Positions 1-4,947 of a stretch of 5,647 bases of DNA are shown here, piece after piece. Position 1 is the first letter of the stretch. The number at the start of each line of letters is the position of its first letter. Origin of the DNA: Nautiliaceae bacterium (lineage in GTDB: Bacteria > Campylobacterota > Campylobacteria > Campylobacterales > Nautiliaceae); the NCBI GenBank assembly GCA_027008345.1, contig JALTBU010000149.1, positions 1 through 5,647 of the forward strand. The letters are read 5' to 3'. A model generated the notes under the pieces. That model saw only the letters and a list, made by a program, of their open reading frames with translations, ran no database searches and had not been told where the DNA came from. The translations under genes were made by a program, and so were the position numbers.

Positions 1-180
1 TTAACACCCATTTAAAATAAGTTTAAAATAATAAATTCTTGGTTTATTTTTAATTTTGAAAAGCTTTTATTATGAATATTTTTTAAATTTTTATATTCAT
101 TACAAGTTAAAAAAATAAAAGATTCTTTTATAAATATTAATCTTTATAAAATTTTAAAATCCATTTATTATCCTTTGTAT

Positions 181-205
181 GTTTACTTTTAAAGTAAACT
201 TTTTA
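181..205 (+). terminator. Possible weak terminator-like hairpin with T-run
   Basis: GTTTACTTT (181-189) and AAAGTAAAC (191-199) are perfect inverted repeats around a single T, followed on the plus strand by a run of Ts. Only four of the 18 arm bases are G or C, so the hairpin is weak. No T-run follows on the minus strand, so if it is a terminator it works only left to right, perhaps ending a transcript from outside the window or a small RNA from 1-180. A protein-binding palindrome is an equally possible reading. Confidence 0.3.
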
Positions 206-331
206 TCTTCTTATAATTTTACTTTGAAGTTGTAGAGTAACAAGACTAAAAATTTTTTTTAAAACTATATTTTTTTGCAATTTTTATAGAGAAATTAATT
301 TACAAATATGTATATCTTCTTTTAATAGGCT

Positions 332-349
332 ATTATTTAATTAAATAAT
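332..349. repeat. Perfect 18-bp AT palindrome
   Basis: ATTATTTAA followed directly by TTAAATAAT is a perfect palindrome about 60 bp upstream of the flagellin -35 box. A second, imperfect palindrome (19 intact base steps around GTAC apart from one mismatched pair) lies just downstream at 358-377. Both contain almost no G or C and could arise by chance in sequence of this composition, or be operator-like sites. No known regulator motif is recognised. Confidence 0.35.
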
Positions 350-411
350 TTCTTTTAAAATTTAAGTACTTTAATTTATATTATTATAAAGAAATTTTTT
401 TATAAAAAATA

Positions 412-438
412 TAAAGTTTTTTTTATTAAATCCGATTT
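412..438 (+). promoter_or_regulatory. Sigma-28 (FliA) promoter of flagellin
   Basis: The -35 box TAAAGTTT (412-419) is identical to the enterobacterial FliA consensus. After an 11-bp spacer the -10 box TCCGATTT (431-438) matches GCCGATAA at the CCGAT core. Transcription should start near position 445, giving a leader of about 40 nt whose first structure is the hairpin at 447-464. Sigma-28 control is usual for major flagellins (flaA) in Campylobacterota, whereas flaB-type genes generally use sigma-54. The start-site position is estimated from geometry. Confidence 0.88.
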
Positions 439-446
439 ACTATTGA

Positions 447-464
447 AGTGGCAGGGAAGCCGCT
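447..464 (+). promoter_or_regulatory. Leader hairpin 1 with CsrA-type site in loop
   Basis: The arms AGTGGC (447-452) and GCCGCT (459-464) pair over six steps, one a G-U wobble, and enclose the six-base loop AGGGAA (453-458). Read with the closing C it gives CAGGGA, an exact fit to the CARGGA core of the CsrA consensus, with the GGA exposed in the loop as CsrA prefers. This is the most G+C-rich patch for hundreds of bases, which argues for selection. It sits at the very 5' end of the predicted flagellin mRNA. CsrA binding is inferred from motif and structure. Confidence 0.75.
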
Positions 465-468
465 AACA

Positions 469-486
469 AACTAAAAGGAGTTAGTT
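469..486 (+). promoter_or_regulatory. Leader hairpin 2 holding the Shine-Dalgarno in its loop
   Basis: AACTAA (469-474) and TTAGTT (481-486) form a perfect six-pair stem around the loop AAGGAG (475-480), which is the flagellin Shine-Dalgarno sequence and also contains AAGGA, an ANGGA CsrA motif. The stem ends directly before the ATG at 487. Its GGA lies about 22 nt from that of hairpin 1, a spacing one CsrA dimer can bridge, so bound CsrA would cover the ribosome site. Alone the stem is weak (one G-C pair), so it may depend on protein binding. Confidence 0.75.
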
Positions 487-1998
487 ATGGGATTAAGAAT
501 TAACACTAATGTTCCTGCATTAAATGCACATGCAGCATTACAGGAAACAAACAGAAAATTGGCAGATTCTTTGGAAAAACTATCAACAGGTCTTAGAATA
601 AATAAAGCTGCAGATGATGCTTCAGGACTACAAATTGCAGATTCTCTAAGAGATCAAGCTGATTCATTAGGACAAGCAATTAGAAATGCAAATGATGGTA
701 TTGCTATTATGCAAATTGCTGATAAAGCAATGGACGAACAAACAAAAATTCTTGATACTATCAAAGTAAAAGCTACTCAAGCTGCACAGGATGGACAGAC
801 AGCTGATACAAGAAAAGCTCTTCAACAAGATATTACAAGATTAATGGAAGAACTTGATAATATTGCTGGAACTACTTCATACAATGGTAAAGCATTACTT
901 AGCGGTAGCTTTACAAATCAAGAATTCCAAATCGGGGCTTATTCAAATCAAACAGTAAAAGCAAGTATAGGTGCAACTTCATCTGATAAAATAGGTGACA
1001 CAAGATTTGAAACCAGTGCTAGAATTACTTCAGCAGGAAATGTACAGTTAACATTTAAAAATGTTGATGGAGTACATGATGTTAAATTAGAAAGCGTTGT
1101 TATTTCAACAGGCGTTGGAACAGGTATTGGAGTTTTGGCAGAAGTTATTAATAAAAACTCTGATAAAACAGGGGTACATGCTTCTTGGCAAGTACTTGCT
1201 ACAGGTTCTAAAGCAGTTCAGAATGCAGGAACTAAAGCAATACAAAGTTTGACAATTAATGGTATTAAAATAGGTGATATTACCGATGTAAAAGCAAATG
1301 ACAGTGACGGTAAATTAGTAGGTGCTATTAATGCTGTTAAAGATCAAACAGGTGTTGAAGCTTTTATAGATAACAGAGGTAATTTAAATTTAAGAAGTTT
1401 AGATGGAAGAGGAATTGTTATTAGTGGGGGTAATTTAAGTCTTGCTGGTATTAATTCTGCAGGTATTCAAAATTATGGAAGGCTTACATTAACAAGACTT
1501 GATGCAAGAGATATTATTGTTTCAGGTAGTAATTTAAGTGCAGCAGGATTAAATAAAAATTCTAAAGTAGCTCAAGCTACAATTAATTTAAGAAGTATAA
1601 AAGGTAATTTTTCAGTAGATCAAGCAAGTGCAATAGGCTTTTTTGCAAATTCTAAAACAGCAGAATTTTCACAAGCAAAAACTACAAGTTTAGTAGGAGC
1701 AGGTGTTACAACACTTAAAGGTGCAATGGCTGTTATGGATATAAGTGATAGTGCAATGAAAATGCTTGATAAAATTAGAGCAGATATAGGTTCTGTTCAA
1801 AATCAATTGACAAGCACAATTAACAACATCACTGTAACTCAAGTTAACGTAAAAGCAGCTGAAGCACAAATTAGAGATGTAGATTTTGCAGCTGAAACTG
1901 CAAGATTCCAAAAATACAACCTTTTAGCACAATCTGGAAGTTACGCTTTATCTCAAGCAAATGCAGTACAAAAAAATGTTATGAGATTACTTCAATAA
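487..1998 (+). CDS. flaA: Flagellin, major filament subunit (FlaA type)
   Basis: Structural protein exported by the flagellar type III system and polymerised into the filament. The N-terminal D0/D1 domain (about 1-165, starting MGLRINTNVPALNA) and C-terminal D1/D0 domain (about 405-503, ending NVMRLLQ) are strongly Campylobacterota-like. Residues 90-101 (DTIKVKATQAAQ) are the variant of the TLR5 site that in Campylobacter and Helicobacter escapes recognition. The central part has two Flagellin_IN-like motifs, INKNSDKTGVHA (221-232) and INAVKDQTGVEA (281-292), then a duplicated beta segment (298-321 and 331-354). There is no cysteine. At 503 residues it is about 70 shorter than C. jejuni FlaA, mainly because a Ser/Gly-rich loop is absent around 385-405. 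ATG 487 is chosen because AAGGAG (475-480) lies 6 nt upstream and the N-terminus matches the family. It is transcribed alone, from a sigma-28 promoter to its own terminator. The flaA rather than flaB name rests on promoter type. Confidence 0.97.
   Translation: MGLRINTNVPALNAHAALQETNRKLADSLEKLSTGLRINKAADDASGLQIADSLRDQADSLGQAIRNANDGIAIMQIADKAMDEQTKILDTIKVKATQAAQDGQTADTRKALQQDITRLMEELDNIAGTTSYNGKALLSGSFTNQEFQIGAYSNQTVKASIGATSSDKIGDTRFETSARITSAGNVQLTFKNVDGVHDVKLESVVISTGVGTGIGVLAEVINKNSDKTGVHASWQVLATGSKAVQNAGTKAIQSLTINGIKIGDITDVKANDSDGKLVGAINAVKDQTGVEAFIDNRGNLNLRSLDGRGIVISGGNLSLAGINSAGIQNYGRLTLTRLDARDIIVSGSNLSAAGLNKNSKVAQATINLRSIKGNFSVDQASAIGFFANSKTAEFSQAKTTSLVGAGVTTLKGAMAVMDISDSAMKMLDKIRADIGSVQNQLTSTINNITVTQVNVKAAEAQIRDVDFAAETARFQKYNLLAQSGSYALSQANAVQKNVMRLLQ
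1378..1548 (+). repeat. Duplicated segment inside the flagellin variable domain
   Basis: Residues 298-321 (GNLNLRSLDGRGIVISG, then GNLSLAG) and 331-354 (GRLTLTRLDARDIIVSG, then SNLSAAG) repeat with a 33-residue period. Both units end NLSxAG and keep LDxRxIxxSG. At DNA level they have diverged, so the duplication is old. From my knowledge of C. jejuni FlaA, similar segments occur there, so this is probably ancestral to the epsilonproteobacterial flagellin rather than new here. Confidence 0.7.
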
Positions 1999-2002
1999 TT
2001 TC

Positions 2003-2024
2003 AGCCCTTTTGGGCTTTTTTATT
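2003..2024 (+). terminator. Intrinsic terminator of flagellin
   Basis: AGCCC (2003-2007), loop TTTT, GGGCT (2012-2016), then a run of six Ts starting at 2016, only 4 bp after the flagellin stop. This is a textbook Rho-independent terminator and the only strong one in the window. No T-run follows the hairpin on the minus strand, so it should not stop transcription of the convergent maf gene. Confidence 0.92.
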
Positions 2025-2052
2025 TATATTTAAAAAGTGTCAGATCTTATTT

Positions 2053-2068
2053 ATTAATAATTATTAAT
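2053..2068. repeat. 16-bp AT palindrome between convergent genes
   Basis: ATTAATAA followed by TTATTAAT is a perfect palindrome 20 bp beyond the maf stop. It contains no G or C and no T-run follows on the minus strand, so it is a poor terminator. It is listed because it is the only structure in the maf 3' region. Chance is a reasonable explanation. Confidence 0.3.
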
Positions 2069-2088
2069 GAAATATTTATTATAAAAAA

Positions 2089-3999
2089 TTAAAGAAGATT
2101 TCTTTTTTTGAGTTCTTCTTTTAAAGGTGTAATTGACCTTTCCATAACTATTCTTTGAGCATTTATACTTCCTGCAAGCATAAAAAGCCATTCTTTATGT
2201 TGCATTATCCATTCAATTATTTTTGCTTTTTTTTCAATTTCAGTATTGCTTGGTTTAACAATTATTTTAGCTAAGTCTAATTCTTTGTTTACAAGATAAC
2301 TTTGAATAGTGTCTCCATAAATATTTACAAATTTTTTTGTTTCCATTTTGGATTTAATTTTATCAATTTGAGAAGAAAGTTTAATAAGTTTTTTATAGTC
2401 AATATTTTCCAATTTATTTTCTTGGTTTAATTTTTCAAGTTTTTCAACTTCTTTTGCAATTTTTAAGAAAAGTTTTTCTATTTGAGATTGAATCTTTTCT
2501 CCATAAATTAGCATATCATTAATTTTTTTATATGTTTTTACTAAATCTTTTTCTATTGACTTTTCAGGAGCAATTTTTAGTTTGATTTTTCTTTTTTTCT
2601 TTTTAGGTATATATTTTTCAACAACTTCTTTAAAAGGCATTTCAATTGCTCCTTCAATTCGTGCACCTCCTTCAGTGGCATTTATTGTTTCAATTCCTTT
2701 TTGTTTTGTATTTTCAATGTCTCTTTCAAAAAAATTTCTAAACATATTCCAAACTCTTGTAGTTCTTATTATTCCTTTACCTCCATATTTAGTAACAAAT
2801 TCATCAGTGTTTTTGTATTTTACTTCATCTTTTCCGTAAACGTGTCCATTAGCATGTGAAGTGCCATCTTGGGCATAAGCCAAATCCTGACCTATTAATA
2901 CTATTTTTTTAAATCCTAAAAAATATGCAAGTTCATATGCCATATTTGCTGCACTCATACCTATGCCAAGATATCCGTATTTATTAAGAGCTAAAAATTT
3001 ATTGTAATTGTATGGTCTCATTACAAGGATTTTGTCTCCAAAAGAGTTATTTATTACTCTTTCATGTTGCAAAGAAGCATGAATCGTTATGAATTTTTCT
3101 TGAAATTCTTTAGAAGTGTTTTCAAAAAACTTTCCTGTTGCTTCTACTCTTTCAATTGATGTAACAAAATCCGGAATAATTCCCCACTTTTCAAGTATTG
3201 GCATAGAAGCATCAACGCTTATTATAGTTGCATAATCTTGTATTTCTTTTAATAGCGGAAGTTGTTTAGTTAAAGACGGACCTGTTGCCACGATTATGGC
3301 AATTTCAGAATTTTTTTTATTTCTCAGTTGTCTAAAATATGGGTTTTTTAACATTGTCGGGATGTTTTTTATATGATGTTCTATACCTATTAATGTATCT
3401 ATTGTATCATTTCCGTAATTTGTAATTATTTGTTTTATGGCTCTTATTAATAATTTATTTAATTTTATTATTTCGTCTGAATAATATTTTTCATAATAAT
3501 CTGAATATATTAATAATTCATATGTTTTAACAAATAACTGTGTTTCAGGATTTAATAAAATATCCAGTGCTTTTGCATAAGTTAATTCCTGAGGAAGGTA
3601 TATTTTTAATTTATCATTTAATATTTCTTCACTAAAATCTACAATATTAAGAGCAATATATATAATTTCAATATTTGGTTCAAAAACTATAATCTGTTTG
3701 TGAGTTGGGTTGGCAAATAATAATTTTATTAAAATCCCGTTACCCATTCCAAAAAAATATAATGAAGGATATCTTTCAAATTTTTTTAATTCTTTTTGTC
3801 TTTGCTGTATTTCTTTTAAAGGTTGTGTTTTATAAATAGGGTATTTATGCTTTTTATCAATAATATTTAGATTTATAGGATCCTCACCTTGTTGTATTAC
3901 TTCAAATTCTTTGTTTGTTGTAATACTGAATAATTTTGTAGCTAATAATGAATCTTTCTTGATTAAAGCCTGAATATTTTTTTCAAAAATTTTAGACAT
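2089..3999 (-). CDS. maf: Maf motility accessory factor (MAF_flag10/DUF115), probable flagellin glycosyltransferase
   Basis: Maf proteins are needed for flagellin glycosylation in several polar-flagellate bacteria and are thought to transfer nonulosonic acids (pseudaminic or legionaminic) to flagellin in the cytoplasm before export. Hallmarks in this 636-residue protein: an N-terminal region with GMGNG (84-88); the sialyltransferase-like core with ATGPSL (238-243) and VDASMPILEKWGIIPD (262-277); GQDLAYAQDGTSHANGH (370-386); NATEGGARIEGA (440-451); a lysine-rich linker near 465-478; and a charged, probably coiled-coil helical C-terminus. The ATG at 3999 has AAAGGA (4005-4010) five bases upstream. 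A TTG in frame 12 codons further out (4035) has no ribosome site and falls between the promoter boxes, so it is rejected. The gene converges on flagellin and is divergent from the rhodanese gene. Donor sugar and target residues cannot be read from sequence; family assignment is firm, enzymatic activity inferred. Confidence 0.92.
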   Translation of the reverse strand: MSKIFEKNIQALIKKDSLLATKLFSITTNKEFEVIQQGEDPINLNIIDKKHKYPIYKTQPLKEIQQRQKELKKFERYPSLYFFGMGNGILIKLLFANPTHKQIIVFEPNIEIIYIALNIVDFSEEILNDKLKIYLPQELTYAKALDILLNPETQLFVKTYELLIYSDYYEKYYSDEIIKLNKLLIRAIKQIITNYGNDTIDTLIGIEHHIKNIPTMLKNPYFRQLRNKKNSEIAIIVATGPSLTKQLPLLKEIQDYATIISVDASMPILEKWGIIPDFVTSIERVEATGKFFENTSKEFQEKFITIHASLQHERVINNSFGDKILVMRPYNYNKFLALNKYGYLGIGMSAANMAYELAYFLGFKKIVLIGQDLAYAQDGTSHANGHVYGKDEVKYKNTDEFVTKYGGKGIIRTTRVWNMFRNFFERDIENTKQKGIETINATEGGARIEGAIEMPFKEVVEKYIPKKKKRKIKLKIAPEKSIEKDLVKTYKKINDMLIYGEKIQSQIEKLFLKIAKEVEKLEKLNQENKLENIDYKKLIKLSSQIDKIKSKMETKKFVNIYGDTIQSYLVNKELDLAKIIVKPSNTEIEKKAKIIEWIMQHKEWLFMLAGSINAQRIVMERSITPLKEELKKRNLL

Positions 4000-4019
4000 T
4001 AATATCCTTTTTTGTTTTA

Positions 4020-4047
4020 ATATCGGCTGTTTCAAGCAAAAACTATA
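4020..4047 (-). promoter_or_regulatory. Sigma-28-like promoter of maf
   Basis: On the minus strand, TATAGTTT (4047-4040) matches the FliA -35 box TAAAGTTT at seven of eight bases, and GCCGATAT (4027-4020) matches the -10 box GCCGATAA at seven of eight. The spacer is 12 bp, one more than the flagellin promoter and the usual 11. The start would fall near 4013, leaving a leader of about 14 nt that just includes the ribosome site at 4005-4010. An alternative sigma-70 -10 box, TATAGT, lies at 4047-4042. The match predicts co-expression with flagellin. Confidence 0.65.
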
Positions 4048-4061
4048 CCTCTTTTGAAAAA

Positions 4062-4085
4062 TATGATAAAATAAAATAAAAAGGA
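4062..4085 (+). promoter_or_regulatory. Candidate sigma-70 -10 box and ribosome site for the rhodanese gene
   Basis: TATGAT (4062-4067) resembles a -10 box, with no good -35 at normal spacing; weak -35 boxes are normal in Campylobacterota. A start around 4074 would give a very short leader. AAAGGA (4080-4085) is a good ribosome site 6 nt before the TTG at 4092 and decides that start. Confidence 0.4.
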
Positions 4086-4091
4086 CATATT

Positions 4092-4454
4092 TTGTTTGAT
4101 TTTCTTAAAAAAAAGAATAAAATTAAAGAAGAGAATATGGTAAAACCGCAAAAAGACCCATTTCCTGATTATGAAGAAGTTAAAAATTTAACAATTATTG
4201 ATATAAGAGATGAAGAGGATATAGAATATTATGGAAAATATCCAAATTCGATACATATTCCTTTTGATGAATATTTTGCAAGTAAATTAATGATGCTTGA
4301 TAAAAGTAAAAAATACGGGATTATGGATTTAAGAGGTGTTGATATATATGAAGCTGAAAGAATTGCAAAAGAAGTTGGTCTTAATGCAAAAGCGCTCAGA
4401 GGGGGATTTTTTTATATAAGTGAAGTATTGAATTATAAGCCGGAGAAAGTATAG
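4092..4454 (+). CDS. Rhodanese-fold protein lacking the catalytic cysteine
   Basis: Small cytoplasmic protein (120 residues) with a single rhodanese-like domain after a lysine-rich N-terminal tail (1-25, no signal peptide). The fold is shown by IIDIRDEEDIEYYG (35-48, the CH2A-type motif), PNSIHIPFDEY (51-61, the usual A-x-x-I-P step) and the end VGLNAKALRGGF (95-106). Where active rhodaneses carry the C-x-x-G-x-R/S loop this protein reads GIMDLRGVDIYEA (76-88), and there is no cysteine anywhere, so sulfur transfer by a persulfide is not possible in the standard way. It is more likely a binding or scaffolding domain. The start is a TTG supported by AAAGGA 6 nt upstream; an ATG at 4137 would remove only the basic tail and has a weaker site. 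It is divergent from maf by 92 bp and its stop lies in a degenerate octamer repeat. Partner and role are unknown. Confidence 0.8.
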   Translation: MFDFLKKKNKIKEENMVKPQKDPFPDYEEVKNLTIIDIRDEEDIEYYGKYPNSIHIPFDEYFASKLMMLDKSKKYGIMDLRGVDIYEAERIAKEVGLNAKALRGGFFYISEVLNYKPEKV

Positions 4455-4508
4455 GAGTAGGAGAGTGGAAGAGTAAATCAGTAGATGTGTAAATGTGTAG
4501 ATCAGCAT
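4445..4508 (+). repeat. Degenerate 8-bp tandem repeat, about eight units
   Basis: Cut into octamers from 4445 the sequence reads GAAAGTAT, AGGAGTAG, GAGAGTGG, AAGAGTAA, ATCAGTAG, ATGTGTAA, ATGTGTAG, ATCAGCAT. Positions 4-7 of each unit keep AGTA or a one-base variant, and the rough consensus is ATGAGTAG. The array begins inside the last codons of the rhodanese gene and includes its stop. Downstream, TAGCAGA (4549-4555 and 4573-4579, 24 bp apart) and TAGTATGA (4557) keep the same phase, suggesting decayed units up to about 4580. The rest of the 151-bp intergenic region holds only the next gene's promoter and ribosome site. Confidence 0.6.
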
Positions 4509-4567
4509 ATAGTAGAACAGAAAATATATAAATAATAAATGAGTCTTTTAGCAGAATAGTATGAAAA

Positions 4568-4573
4568 TATAAT
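4568..4573 (+). promoter_or_regulatory. -10 box for the ArsC-like/DUF445 pair
   Basis: TATAAT is a perfect sigma-70 -10 hexamer, 33 bp upstream of the ATG at 4606. There is no clear -35; the expected place has only a CTTTTA-like stretch. The start would be near 4580, with the ribosome site AAGGAG at 4595-4600, five bases from the ATG. Confidence 0.5.
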
Positions 4574-4605
4574 AGCAGATAAAATAAATCTAAAAAGGAG
4601 TGTAA

Positions 4606-4947
4606 ATGAAAGTGTATGGTATCAAAACATGTGGAAGTGTAAAAAAGGCTCTTAAATTTTTTAAGGATAATAATATTGAATATGAATTTGTAGATTTCAA
4701 AAAAACGCCTGTTGGTTGTGATAAAATTGATGAATGGATAAGTAAAGTTGGAGTTGATGTTTTGTTTAATAACAGAGGTACAAAATACAGACAATTAAAA
4801 CTTAAAGAACTTAATCTTGATGAAAATGGAAAAAGAGAGTGGTTATGTAAGGAAAATCTTCTTATTAAAAGACCTGTGATTGAGCTTGATGACGGAAGAG
4901 TGATTGTTGGGTTTGATGAAGAAAAATATAAGGAAATATTTGGATGA
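4606..4947 (+). CDS. ArsC/Spx/YffB-family thioredoxin-fold protein
   Basis: A 113-residue cytoplasmic protein of the arsenate reductase (ArsC-type, PF03960) superfamily, whose members include arsenate reductases, the RNA polymerase-binding Spx regulators and uncharacterised YffB proteins. The N-terminal thioredoxin-like strand and loop read KVYGIKTCGSVKKA (2-15) with one cysteine, C9, at the family's active position; there is no CxxC as in Spx. NNRGTKYRQL (55-64) and ENLLIKRPVIE (83-93), with R89 before the cis-proline P90, are family motifs. Two further cysteines are C38 and C81. Length and the GIKTCGSVKKA loop fit YffB-like proteins best, and no arsenic genes are nearby, so arsenate reduction should not be assumed. 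ATG 4606 follows AAGGAG by five bases. The stop overlaps the start of the DUF445 gene (ATGA), so the two are probably translationally coupled. Confidence 0.88.
   Translation: MKVYGIKTCGSVKKALKFFKDNNIEYEFVDFKKTPVGCDKIDEWISKVGVDVLFNNRGTKYRQLKLKELNLDENGKREWLCKENLLIKRPVIELDDGRVIVGFDEEKYKEIFG

Larger units (their letters stand above)
1..411. other. Gene-free, extremely AT-rich region upstream of flagellin
   Basis: No convincing coding region is visible on either strand: stops are dense, and no start codon has both a good ribosome binding site and a readable frame. G+C is about 13% by hand count over 1-420, well below the flanking genes. The stretch holds a terminator-like inverted repeat at 181-199, an 18-bp palindrome at 332-349 and an imperfect 20-bp palindrome at 358-377. 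The A/T tracts just before 412 could act as an UP-type element for the flagellin promoter, which is inference. I see no tRNA, rRNA or CRISPR structure here. Confidence 0.75.

Noticed and set aside
1..11. Possible minus-strand gene start (ATG at 11-9) running off the left edge
   Set aside because: Only three codons are visible and no Shine-Dalgarno lies upstream on that strand, so nothing supports a gene.
449..463. GG-N10-GC spacing (TGG at 449-451, GC at 462-463) resembling a sigma-54 promoter
   Set aside because: The start would fall near 475, inside the ribosome site, the -12 side reads CCGC rather than TTGC, and the hairpin symmetry plus a near-perfect sigma-28 promoter upstream explain the bases better.
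1690..1911. 73-residue open frame on the minus strand inside flagellin
   Set aside because: It is a shadow of the conserved flagellin C-terminal coding sequence, is Cys/Ser-rich without recognisable motifs and has no support of its own.
2582..2839. 85-residue open frame on the plus strand opposite maf
   Set aside because: It mirrors the lysine-rich maf codons, giving a Phe/Leu-rich product with no recognisable domain.
4000..4035. N-terminal extension of maf from a TTG at 4035
   Set aside because: There is no ribosome site before it and it lies between the boxes of the predicted sigma-28-type promoter, whereas ATG 3999 has AAAGGA at ideal spacing.
4445..4508. CRISPR array
   Set aside because: The units are only 8 bp and degenerate, with no spacer structure or cas genes.
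4396..4794. 132-residue open frame on the minus strand across the repeat and the ArsC-like gene
   Set aside because: It overlaps two well-supported genes and owes its length to AT-rich sequence. Its composition (Ile, Phe, Tyr, Ser) is typical of an antisense artefact.
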